Source: DATBAT01 sp036271375
Lineage (GTDB): Bacteria > Acidobacteriota > Terriglobia > Terriglobales > Acidobacteriaceae
Assembly (NCBI GenBank): GCA_036271375.1
Contig: DATBAT010000203.1
Location: forward strand, 1-10,577
Reading direction: 5' to 3'
Length of the DNA: 10,577 bases
How positions within the stretch are numbered: position 1 is the first letter of the stretch; each line of letters opens with the position of its first letter. Position numbers and translations under genes: made by a program. A model generated the notes under the pieces. That model was given only the letters and a program-made list of their open reading frames with translations, made no database searches and was not told the origin of the DNA. Shown one piece after another: positions 1 through 5,595 of this stretch.

Positions 1-159
1 CTTCATTCTTGAGGCATCAAACTCCACGCGTACGGTCTTTTCCTTTTCGTTGAAGCTGATTTTGCGAATGCCGTAGACTTCGCGAACGTTGTCGAGGGCC
101 AACATTTCGGTCTGCGTCGGCGGATTGACGTAGCGATAGAGCACTTCCAGTTGGGTCAT
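1..159 (-). CDS. Small HMA-like (ferredoxin-fold) protein, truncated by the window edge
   Basis: Reading the minus strand from ATG at 159 gives 53 uninterrupted codons to the window edge, starting MTQLEVLYRYVNPPTQTEML. The start is supported by GGAGGG about 11 nt upstream on the minus strand. The visible part alternates as strand (LEVLYRYV), helix (about residues 15-30), strand (IRKISFNE) and strand (TVRVEFDAS). This fits the beta-alpha-beta-beta order of a heavy-metal-associated domain. The CxxC metal-binding pair of true copper chaperones is absent from the visible part. It is divergent from the copper ATPase gene with a 112-base gap, so a link to metal handling is plausible but is only inferred from position and fold. 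The C-terminus lies outside the window. It could also be an unrelated small alpha/beta protein. Confidence 0.6.
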   Translation of the reverse strand, partial: MTQLEVLYRYVNPPTQTEMLALDNVREVYGIRKISFNEKEKTVRVEFDASRMK

Positions 160-204
160 TGTGGGGAAATCCCTCCGCTAACAAGATACAACATCGAGCG
201 TAGA

Positions 205-233
205 TCGACCTTGCGGTCGGAAGAATCTAATAT
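205..233 (+). promoter_or_regulatory. Possible promoter of the copper ATPase gene with a dyad
   Basis: TCGACC (205-210) and TAATAT (228-233) are separated by 17 bases, and each matches the sigma70 consensus at 4 of 6 positions. A perfect 5-bp dyad, CGACC-TTGC-GGTCG (206-219), overlaps the -35 box and the start of the spacer, where a metal-responsive repressor or activator could bind. Both boxes are weak, so this is tentative. Confidence 0.3.
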
Positions 234-271
234 GTCCAGACTCAGGTTTGGGCCGGGGAGTGGCTCGCTTA

Positions 272-2722
272 ATGGAAAGTTCAGGGCTGGTGAAAGATCC
301 GGTTTGCGGGATGTCGGTGGATCCCTCGACGGCCAAACATACCGTTGAGCACGCGGGCTTGAATTACTTTTTCTGCTCGGCGGGGTGTGCCGCGAAATTT
401 GCGGCTGATCCGGAAAAATATCTAAAACCTAAGGGGGCGGGTCTGGTGACGATTGGCGCGATTGCCACTTGCCACGGATCTGTCGCGATGGAGGGGGACG
501 AGCCGGCTTCTCCGGTTGAGGCGGAGGACGCGACTTATGTCTGCCCCATGTGCCCTGAGGTGCGGGAAAGTAGGCCGGTGCCTTGTCCGAAATGCGGCAT
601 GGCGTTGGAGCAGGAGACGCCCGCAGTTTCCTCGCGGGTGGAATATACCTGCCCGATGCATCCGGAAATTGTGCGATCGGAGCCGGGGCATTGTCCGATT
701 TGCGGCATGGCATTGGAGCCACGCACGGTCACGGCGGAGGAAGAAGAAAATCCTGAGCTAACCAATATGTCGCGACGGTTTTGGGTGAGCCTGGGGTTGA
801 CTGTACCGCTGCTGATTATTGCCATGGCGGGGATGATTCCGGGCCTGCATTTTTCGTGGAGTTTTCTTCCCTGGTTCGAACTGATTCTGGCTACGCCGGT
901 AGTGCTGTGGGGAGGGCGGCCGTTTTTTGAACGGGGATGGGCGTCGATTGTGAACCGCTCCACCAACATGTTTACCCTGATCGCGATGGGGACGGGCGTC
1001 GCGTATCTGTTCAGTCTTGTAGCTACGGTGATTCCGGAGATTTTTCCGGCGTCTATGCACGATATGGGAGGCAGGGCGCCGATTTATTTCGAGGCTTCAG
1101 CTGCGATTGTCACCCTGGTTTTGCTGGGACAAGTTTTGGAACTTCGAGCGCGTAGCCGCACCGGGGCGGCGATTCGCGCATTGCTCAACTTGGCTCCAAA
1201 GATGGCGCGGGTGATTCGCGGCGGGCAGGAATTGGATGTGCCCCTTGAACAGGTAAGGGTGGGCGATCGTCTGCGAGTACGGCCTGGAGAAAAGGTTCCC
1301 GTCGATGGCACTGTGATTGAGGGATCGAGCTCGGTTGATGAGTCGATGGTGACCGGGGAATCGATGCCGGTTGAGAAGACGCTGGGTGGGCACGTGATCG
1401 GCGCGACGGTGAATGGCACGGGCTCGCTGGTGATGAAGGCTGAACGCATCGGCAGCGAGACGCTGCTGGCGCAGATTGTGCAGATGGTGAGCCAGGCGCA
1501 GCGTAGCAGGGCCCCGATTCAGCGGTTGGCGGATCGCGTGGCCGCCTGGTTCGTTCCGGCGGTAATTGCGATGTCAGTTCTGACATTTTTGGTGTGGAGT
1601 TTGGTTGGGCCGCAGCCGCGATTCGCCCATGCGCTGGTGAATGCGGTGGCAGTGCTGATCATTGCGTGTCCCTGTGCGTTGGGACTGGCGACGCCGATGG
1701 CGATCATGGTTGGCACCGGGCGTGGGGCTCACGCCGGAGTGTTGATCAAGAACGCGGAAGCTCTCGAGACTTTGGAAAAAGTTGACACGCTGGTGATTGA
1801 TAAGACCGGCACGTTGACTGAAGGCAAGCCGCGCGTGACCGCGGTGTACGCCGTCAGTGGTGATGAAAGTCGATTGCTTCAACTGGTGGCTAGTTTGGAG
1901 AAGGGAAGTGAGCATCCGCTCGGCGCTGCGGTGGTTGCGGCTGCAAAGGATCGCGGGATTGCTTTGTCGGATGCGCGCGATTTTGTTTATGTTCCGGGAC
2001 GTGGTCTGAAGGGTTCGGTCGATGGACATCATATTTTGGCGGGTAATGCTGGGTTGTTAGGGGACGTTTCTGTTTTGAGCGGTAAAGCCTCGGAGTTGGC
2101 CATCGACGGACAGAGTGTGATTTATGTTTCTGTGGATGGCGTGCCTGCCGGGCTGATCGGGATTGCGGATCCTATCAAGGCTTCAACCGCGCAGGCCTTG
2201 CGTGATTTGAAGGCTGAGGGGATTCGAATTGTCATGCTTACCGGCGACAGCAAATCTACTGCCGAAGCGGTGGCGCGTCAGCTCGGAATTTCTGACTACG
2301 AAGCGGAGGTGCTGCCGGCAGCGAAAGCAGAGGTGGTTTCTCGCTTGCAAAAAGAAGGACGGATAGTGGCGATGGCGGGCGATGGGATCAATGACGCTCC
2401 GGCGCTGGCGCAGGCTAATGTGGGGATCGCGATGGGCACCGGCACCGATGTCGCGATGGAGAGCGGCGGCGTGACGTTGGTAAAGGGCGATCTCGCGGGG
2501 ATTGTCCGGGCACGGAAGTTGAGCCGTGCGACGATGAAGAATATCCGGCAGAATCTCTTCTTCGCGTTTATCTATAACTCGGTGGGGGTGCCTATCGCGG
2601 CGGGCGTTTTGTATCCAATATTCGGATGGTTGTTGAGTCCGATATTCGCGGCGGCGGCTATGAGTTTGAGTTCAGTTTCGGTGATTGCGAATTCGCTGCG
2701 GTTGCGGCGGTTGGAGATGTAA
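272..2722 (+). CDS. copA: Copper/silver-translocating P1B-type ATPase with YHS and two HMBD modules
   Basis: This is an inner-membrane pump that couples ATP hydrolysis to export of Cu+ (or Ag+). Numbering is from ATG 272 (816 aa). A YHS domain spans about 8-52 (DPVCGM, then YFFCSAGC). Two heavy-metal-binding (HMBD) repeats follow at about 89-114 and 125-150, each ending CGMALE. The catalytic core has TGES (361-364), the CPC ion-path motif (466-468), DKTGT with phosphorylated Asp510, HP (548-549), TGD (657-659) and GDGIND (703-708). Eight TM helices are predicted near 170-192, 198-215, 234-258, 269-291, 426-446, 455-479, 762-785 and 787-809. YN (768-769) in TM7 and M797 with SS 800-801 in TM8 are the Cu+-type (P1B-1) selectivity residues. 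No classical HMA CxxC domain is present. ATG 272 is preferred because GGGGAG lies 11 nt upstream. An in-frame TTG at 248 would add eight residues, but an AGG sits only 1 nt before it. Exact metal specificity is inferred. Confidence 0.93.
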   Translation: MESSGLVKDPVCGMSVDPSTAKHTVEHAGLNYFFCSAGCAAKFAADPEKYLKPKGAGLVTIGAIATCHGSVAMEGDEPASPVEAEDATYVCPMCPEVRESRPVPCPKCGMALEQETPAVSSRVEYTCPMHPEIVRSEPGHCPICGMALEPRTVTAEEEENPELTNMSRRFWVSLGLTVPLLIIAMAGMIPGLHFSWSFLPWFELILATPVVLWGGRPFFERGWASIVNRSTNMFTLIAMGTGVAYLFSLVATVIPEIFPASMHDMGGRAPIYFEASAAIVTLVLLGQVLELRARSRTGAAIRALLNLAPKMARVIRGGQELDVPLEQVRVGDRLRVRPGEKVPVDGTVIEGSSSVDESMVTGESMPVEKTLGGHVIGATVNGTGSLVMKAERIGSETLLAQIVQMVSQAQRSRAPIQRLADRVAAWFVPAVIAMSVLTFLVWSLVGPQPRFAHALVNAVAVLIIACPCALGLATPMAIMVGTGRGAHAGVLIKNAEALETLEKVDTLVIDKTGTLTEGKPRVTAVYAVSGDESRLLQLVASLEKGSEHPLGAAVVAAAKDRGIALSDARDFVYVPGRGLKGSVDGHHILAGNAGLLGDVSVLSGKASELAIDGQSVIYVSVDGVPAGLIGIADPIKASTAQALRDLKAEGIRIVMLTGDSKSTAEAVARQLGISDYEAEVLPAAKAEVVSRLQKEGRIVAMAGDGINDAPALAQANVGIAMGTGTDVAMESGGVTLVKGDLAGIVRARKLSRATMKNIRQNLFFAFIYNSVGVPIAAGVLYPIFGWLLSPIFAAAAMSLSSVSVIANSLRLRRLEM

Positions 2723-2739
2723 GCCCATTTCGAACTTAC

Positions 2740-2764
2740 GTAGAGGCAGGTGTCCTCACCTGCC
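2740..2764 (+). repeat. REP-like palindrome, family A, copy 1 (GTAG head)
   Basis: The tetranucleotide GTAG (2740-2743) and one A are followed by the palindrome GGCAGGTG-TCCT-CACCTGCC (2745-2764), an 8-bp perfect stem with a 4-nt loop. The 20-base palindrome recurs as an exact reverse complement at 2828-2847. The layout, a 5' GTAG then a hairpin in intergenic DNA, matches repetitive extragenic palindromes. Confidence 0.65.
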
Positions 2765-2766
2765 GG

Positions 2767-2781
2767 CCGAGCGCAGCTCGG
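2767..2781. repeat. Small GC-rich hairpin
   Basis: CCGAGC-GCA-GCTCGG forms a 6-bp stem with a 3-nt loop directly after REP-like copy 1, about 45 bases past the ATPase stop. Only a weak T-rich stretch (TTTGTCATT) follows. It may help end the ATPase transcript but is not a convincing intrinsic terminator. Confidence 0.4.
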
Positions 2782-2827
2782 TTTGTCATTCGTTCTTAAA
2801 ATGCGCGCACAGTCCTGAGCATCGCTG

Positions 2828-2852
2828 GGCAGGTGAGGACACCTGCCGCTCC
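2828..2852 (-). repeat. REP-like palindrome, family A, copy 2 (GGAG head, inverted)
   Basis: This is the exact reverse complement of the 20-base palindrome at 2745-2764. On the minus strand it is preceded by GGAG (complement of 2849-2852) and one base, the same spacing as GTAG in copy 1. The two copies are inverted with 63 bases between palindromes and their heads pointing outward, a BIME-like arrangement. Confidence 0.6.
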
Positions 2853-2885
2853 GCGATCCGAGTAAAGGTCCCCCGAAATTCTGCG

Positions 2886-2894
2886 TGGTACCAT
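2886..2894 (+). promoter_or_regulatory. Possible extended -10 promoter for ymdB
   Basis: TG-G-TACCAT (2886-2894) fits the extended -10 pattern TGnTAnnnT. Transcription would start near 2901, giving a leader of about 13 nt before the GTG at 2914. No convincing -35 box is seen. No SD precedes the GTG. Confidence 0.25.
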
Positions 2895-2913
2895 CGAAGC
2901 CTGGGCCTATCCC

Positions 2914-3705
2914 GTGAAAATCCTCTTCATTGGTGACATTTTTGGCAAGCCGGGGCGGACGATTGTCCGTGAACGAATCAAGGAATTGGTGCGCGAGAAT
3001 TCGGCCGACCTCATCATTGCGAATGGAGAGAATTCGGCGGCGGGGTTCGGCATTACTCCGGCGCTGGCGGACGAGCTGTTTGAACTGGGCATCGATGTCA
3101 TTACCACCGGCAACCACATTTGGGACAAGCGCGAGATCATTGATTATTTTGAAGCCGCGAAGGGTGATGCCAAGAGCCAGGCGCGGCGGGTTTTGCGGCC
3201 GGCGAATTATCCGCCCGACATGCCGGGGTGGGGTGTTTACGAGGGGCGCAAGAATGGTGTTGCTTACGCCGTGATCAATTTGCAGGGACGGGTTTTTATG
3301 GCGTCGAATGACGATCCGTTTCGCAAGGCGGACCTGTTGCTCAAGGACCTGAATGCCAAAGTTATCTTCGTGGATTTTCACGCGGAGGCAACTTCGGAAA
3401 AAGTTGCCATGGGCTGGTATCTCGATGGACGGGTGACGGCTATTGTCGGGACGCACACGCATATCCCGACGGCCGATCAGACGGTTTTGCCGGGGGGCAC
3501 GGCTTACATCACGGATGTTGGCATGACCGGGCCTTATGACGGGGTGATCGGGGTCCAGAAGGACTTGGTGCTGGGGAAGTTTCTCAGCAATATGCCGGTG
3601 CGGTTTGAGCCGGCTACCGGGGACGTGCGGCTGTGCGGCGTGGTAGTCGATTGCGACGCGGATACCGGCCGAGCGCGGGACATTCGGCGGGTGCTGGCCT
3701 CGTAG
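2914..3705 (+). CDS. ymdB: YmdB/TIGR00282-family metallophosphoesterase
   Basis: The 263-aa product matches the YmdB family, a dinuclear-metal cytosolic phosphodiesterase acting on 2',3'-cyclic nucleotides and, in Bacillus subtilis, affecting biofilm and motility. All expected metal ligands are in place: D8 (GDIFGK), E39-N40 (NGEN), N67-H68 (GNH), H156 (DFHAE) and H181/H183 (GTHTH). The C-terminal part retains TDVGMTGPYDGVIG (200-213), also typical of the family. The length is the usual ~260 residues. The start is GTG because the protein begins exactly at the conserved MKILFIGDI strand. No SD is visible. In Firmicutes the gene sits beside the RNase Y gene, but here it stands alone between two repeat-bearing gaps. 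The biological role in this organism is unknown. Confidence 0.93.
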   Translation: MKILFIGDIFGKPGRTIVRERIKELVRENSADLIIANGENSAAGFGITPALADELFELGIDVITTGNHIWDKREIIDYFEAAKGDAKSQARRVLRPANYPPDMPGWGVYEGRKNGVAYAVINLQGRVFMASNDDPFRKADLLLKDLNAKVIFVDFHAEATSEKVAMGWYLDGRVTAIVGTHTHIPTADQTVLPGGTAYITDVGMTGPYDGVIGVQKDLVLGKFLSNMPVRFEPATGDVRLCGVVVDCDADTGRARDIRRVLAS

Positions 3706-3732
3706 GATTCGTGGTGCTAGTGGCACAAGGCT

Positions 3733-3765
3733 TTCACCACAGAGGGCACGGAGTTTCACAGAGGG
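3733..3765. repeat. CACAGAGG-type intergenic repeat
   Basis: The 75-base gap between the convergent ymdB and DUF2520 genes contains TTCACCACAGAGGGCACGGA followed closely by TTTCACAGAGGG, so the unit CACAGAGG occurs twice with a degenerate GCACGGAG between. Similar CACAGAGGCACAGAG strings are, to my knowledge, scattered in many environmental bacterial genomes. No clear hairpin or T-run terminator is visible here. Confidence 0.45.
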
Positions 3766-3780
3766 ATTCGGGGATGCTGC

Positions 3781-4626
3781 TTACTTTTTCGACGTGAGCG
3801 CGGACCTGGATCTTCTTTTATTTTTGCCAGGTAGGTACAGCAGGGCGGCGCGCGCCAGCGCTTTGTATACTTCAGCCGCTTGTGGGATTTCTTTTAAGGC
3901 TTTCAGATGACGGGATAGGACTGCGACGTCTCCTCGGACTATGGGGCCACTGAAGGCTTTGCCTGGGCCGAGGGATACATAGTTGGCTAGCGTCTGCTTC
4001 AGGATGGGCAGCATCTTCTTGCGAGCTTCTTTGATGGACACCCCCGATGCTTGGGCTACTTGTTCTGTTGTCGCCAGGAGCGCGATCAGCAGAGGTGAGG
4101 CGAAGGTCCCCCAGGCGTGGTAGAGGGTCTTGTCTTCCTTGCGAATTTGGAAGGATTCTCCGCCAAGTTTTCCAACAATTTTTTTGGCAGTGGCTACGGC
4201 GCTGCGATCACCTTCCAGTGCGAAGGGTACCCCTTCCAAGTCGGGTTGCGAGTCGCTGACGAATGTCATCAACGGGTGCACTGAGGCCACGATGGCACCT
4301 CGGGCTCGCAGTCCTGCCAGTTCATCACTGGATAGCGCGCCGCTGGAGTGAAAGGTCAGTTTGTTTTTCCAGCCTTTGCCGGCTAGGCTTTCGGCAGCTT
4401 CGCGTATTTTCCCGTCAGGGACACAGAACCAGACGAGATCGGCGTCCAATTTTGCTCGCCTTGCCGTTACCCTCGTCGCACCCACGGTTCGTGCGAGAAC
4501 GCCGGCCTTCAGCAGGGACGAAGCTTTGGGTCGCGAGATTATCTCTGTGATGGAGTGGCCTGATTGTTTTAGTGCTGGCGCCAGCGCGCAGGCAAGCCGT
4601 CCGGAGCCTACTATGGCGATTTTCAT
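3781..4626 (-). CDS. Rossmann-fold / DUF2520 domain protein
   Basis: This 281-aa protein has an N-terminal NAD(P)-binding Rossmann domain. It starts MKIAIVGSGRLACAL, with the dinucleotide-binding pattern G7-S-G9-R-L-A12, then VWFCVPDGKI (65-74), HSSGAL (93-98) and SVHPLMTF (115-122). The C-terminal part, from about 165, is helical and typical of DUF2520, including HAWGTFASPLLIALL (170-184) and GPIVRGD (227-233). The architecture resembles 6-phosphogluconate-dehydrogenase-like and F420/NADP-oxidoreductase-like reductases, but the substrate is unknown. The C-terminal tail (about 267-281) is basic (KNKRRSRSALTSKK) and probably disordered. The ATG at 4626 lacks an SD, as the bases before it are pyrimidine-rich (CGCTCCCGCCC). 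The gene converges on ymdB and has no operon partner in the window. Confidence 0.9.
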   Translation of the reverse strand: MKIAIVGSGRLACALAPALKQSGHSITEIISRPKASSLLKAGVLARTVGATRVTARRAKLDADLVWFCVPDGKIREAAESLAGKGWKNKLTFHSSGALSSDELAGLRARGAIVASVHPLMTFVSDSQPDLEGVPFALEGDRSAVATAKKIVGKLGGESFQIRKEDKTLYHAWGTFASPLLIALLATTEQVAQASGVSIKEARKKMLPILKQTLANYVSLGPGKAFSGPIVRGDVAVLSRHLKALKEIPQAAEVYKALARAALLYLPGKNKRRSRSALTSKK

Positions 4627-4638
4627 GGGCGGGAGCGG

Positions 4639-4665
4639 GTAGCCGGCATCCGTGCCGCTGCCGGC
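4639..4665 (+). repeat. REP-like palindrome, family B (GTAG head)
   Basis: GTAG (4639-4642) leads into GCCGGCA (4642-4648), a 10-nt loop and TGCCGGC (4659-4665), giving a 7-bp perfect stem. An alternative inner stem GGCA-TCCG-TGCC is also possible. It lies just upstream of the DUF2520 start codon. Only one copy occurs in this window. Confidence 0.45.
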
Positions 4666-4675
4666 GTACTAGCGG

Positions 4676-4702
4676 ATTCCTCGGCGCTTCGCGCTTCGGA
4701 AT
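4676..4702. repeat. Two-step hairpin ending in GGAATGACA
   Basis: ATTCC-TCG-GCGC-TTC-GCGC-TTC-GGAAT is a symmetric 27-base palindrome with outer 5-bp and inner 4-bp stems. The outer part followed by GACA resembles an interspersed repeat I recall from acidobacterial genomes, but that memory is unverified. Confidence 0.4.
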
Positions 4703-4795
4703 GACAAGGCTGTAAGACCAAATGCATCGAAAGGCAGGATATCAGGAACAGTACGACCATTCGGATTTTGGTTTTGCAGCATCCCAAGTCCGCGC

Positions 4796-4821
4796 GTAGA
4801 GACGTTGCTCCGCAACGTCTC
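4796..4821 (+). repeat. REP-like palindrome, family C, copy 1 (GTAG head)
   Basis: GTAG (4796-4799) overlaps the start of the perfect 9-bp stem GAGACGTTG-CTCCG-CAACGTCTC (4799-4821). A related inverted copy lies at 4852-4877, with 30 bases between the two. Both have the loop CTCCG when read from their own GTAG. Confidence 0.65.
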
Positions 4822-4851
4822 GGGCGGCGCCGTACTGTGAGCCGAGACCGC

Positions 4852-4877
4852 CAGACGTAGCGGAGCTACGTCTCTAC
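4852..4877 (-). repeat. REP-like palindrome, family C, copy 2 (inverted)
   Basis: Read on the minus strand from 4877, this is GTAG then AGACGTAG-CTCCG-CTACGTCT. It matches copy 1 at 23 of 26 positions. Two of the three differences are a T-A to A-T swap at one stem pair, so the stem is kept. The two copies have outward GTAG heads, a BIME-like pair. The element ends about 40 bases before the NUDIX gene. Confidence 0.65.
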
Positions 4878-4904
4878 GGCAAACACCGAAAGATGAAGTT
4901 CGCT

Positions 4905-4910
4905 TATATT
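4905..4910 (+). promoter_or_regulatory. Probable -10 box giving a leaderless NUDIX mRNA
   Basis: TATATT matches the -10 consensus at 5 of 6 positions and ends 7 nt before the ATG at 4918, so transcription would start at or next to the start codon. No SD is present upstream of this ATG, which agrees with a leaderless transcript. The -35 region is poor. Confidence 0.4.
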
Positions 4911-4917
4911 CTTAGAC

Positions 4918-5484
4918 ATGGCCAAAGCGAAAAAAGTGAAGATTGTTTCGTCGAAGGTGTCTTATCGCGGACCGGCTTTTTGGGTCACAACCGACCATGT
5001 GGTCGAACCCAGCGGCGTTTCCACCCGGCGCGATATCGTGCATCACAGCGGGTCGGTGGTGATTCTGGTTTCCGACGACAGTAAGCCTGAGCCGAACGTT
5101 TTGCTGGAGCGGCAGTACCGCCACGCCGCGGAACAATATTTGTGGGAGCTGCCTGCCGGCCGCAAAGAACAAGGCGAAAACGAACTCGTCGCCGCTAAGC
5201 GAGAGCTTTTGGAAGAGACTGGCTACACCGCCACCAAATGGAAGCGCATTCTGAAATTCTTCGCCAGCCCAGGATTTCTTGCGGAACCTATGTCGGTGTT
5301 CCTCGCGCAAGGATTGAAGAAGGGCAAGGCCCAGCCTGAGGCCGACGAGGTGATATCCATGCGAATGGTTCCACTTTCCCGCGTGGTTAGTATGATCAAT
5401 AACGGTACGATCCGCGACGCTAAGACGATTTGTTCTGTCCTATGGCTGGCCCAGTCCCGGCTTGGAAAAAAGTCCCGCCGGTAG
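4918..5484 (+). CDS. NUDIX hydrolase, ADP-ribose pyrophosphatase type
   Basis: This 188-aa soluble protein carries a perfect Nudix box GX5EX7REUXEEXGU at 81-103, with G81, E87, R95-E96, E99-E100 and G102. This site binds Mg2+ and cleaves nucleoside-diphosphate-X compounds. Family-specific signs point to ADP-ribose pyrophosphatase (NudF-like): an N-terminal beta region with VEPSGVSTRRDIVHHSGSV (29-47), ERQYRHAAEQYLWELPAG (64-81) just before the box, and SPGFLAEPMSVFLA (117-130) after it. The likely product set is AMP plus ribose-5-phosphate, used to clear ADP-ribose. Its first 10 residues are lysine-rich. No other in-frame ATG exists before residue 125, so ATG 4918 is taken despite the lack of an SD. 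Substrate preference is inferred from family resemblance. Confidence 0.92.
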   Translation: MAKAKKVKIVSSKVSYRGPAFWVTTDHVVEPSGVSTRRDIVHHSGSVVILVSDDSKPEPNVLLERQYRHAAEQYLWELPAGRKEQGENELVAAKRELLEETGYTATKWKRILKFFASPGFLAEPMSVFLAQGLKKGKAQPEADEVISMRMVPLSRVVSMINNGTIRDAKTICSVLWLAQSRLGKKSRR

Positions 5485-5506
5485 GCCCATTCGCTCCCGC
5501 ATTTTC

Positions 5507-5535
5507 TTGACACTGCCCCTTGATAGCAGCACAAT
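5507..5535 (+). promoter_or_regulatory. Sigma70 promoter of the cold-shock gene
   Basis: A perfect TTGACA (5507-5512) is followed after 17 bases by CACAAT (5530-5535), which matches the -10 consensus at 4 of 6 positions. Transcription would start near 5542. This is the best promoter in the window and fits a highly expressed single gene. Confidence 0.65.
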
Positions 5536-5541
5536 TGCACC

Positions 5542-5595
5542 AATAGGTAGGCACGTCCTCGGAAAGGTGCAAGAGTTCGTGCCGAGGGGGAGTAC
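5542..5595 (+). promoter_or_regulatory. Cold-shock gene 5' leader with two competing helices (candidate RNA switch)
   Basis: The ~54-nt leader contains GGCACG (5550-5555), able to pair with CGTGCC (5578-5583), and CCTCGG (5557-5562), able to pair with CCGAGG (5582-5587). The two 6-bp helices share bases 5582-5583 and have interleaved arms, so they exclude each other or form a pseudoknot-like fold. The second helix covers GAGG of the SD (GAGGGGGAG, 5584-5592), while the first leaves the SD free. Temperature-dependent refolding is known for E. coli cspA mRNA. A similar role here is inferred. Confidence 0.4.

Noticed and set aside
248..271. TTG start adding eight residues to the copper ATPase
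   Set aside because: The only purine tract before it (AGG, 244-246) is 1 nt away, whereas ATG 272 has GGGGAG at 11 nt.
2767..2790. Intrinsic terminator of the copper ATPase
   Set aside because: The 6-bp hairpin is followed by GTTTGTCATT at most, not a real U-tract, so it is listed only as a hairpin.
2572..3759. 395-aa minus-strand open frame antisense to ymdB and the ATPase 3' end
   Set aside because: It overlaps ymdB, whose plus-strand product keeps every metal ligand of its family. The antisense product is Arg/Pro/His-rich with no recognisable domain and runs through the REP-like repeats.
2723..4917. CRISPR array as an explanation for the repeated palindromes
   Set aside because: The copies are inverted, few, unevenly spaced and of different sequence families, with no regular spacer pattern and no cas genes.
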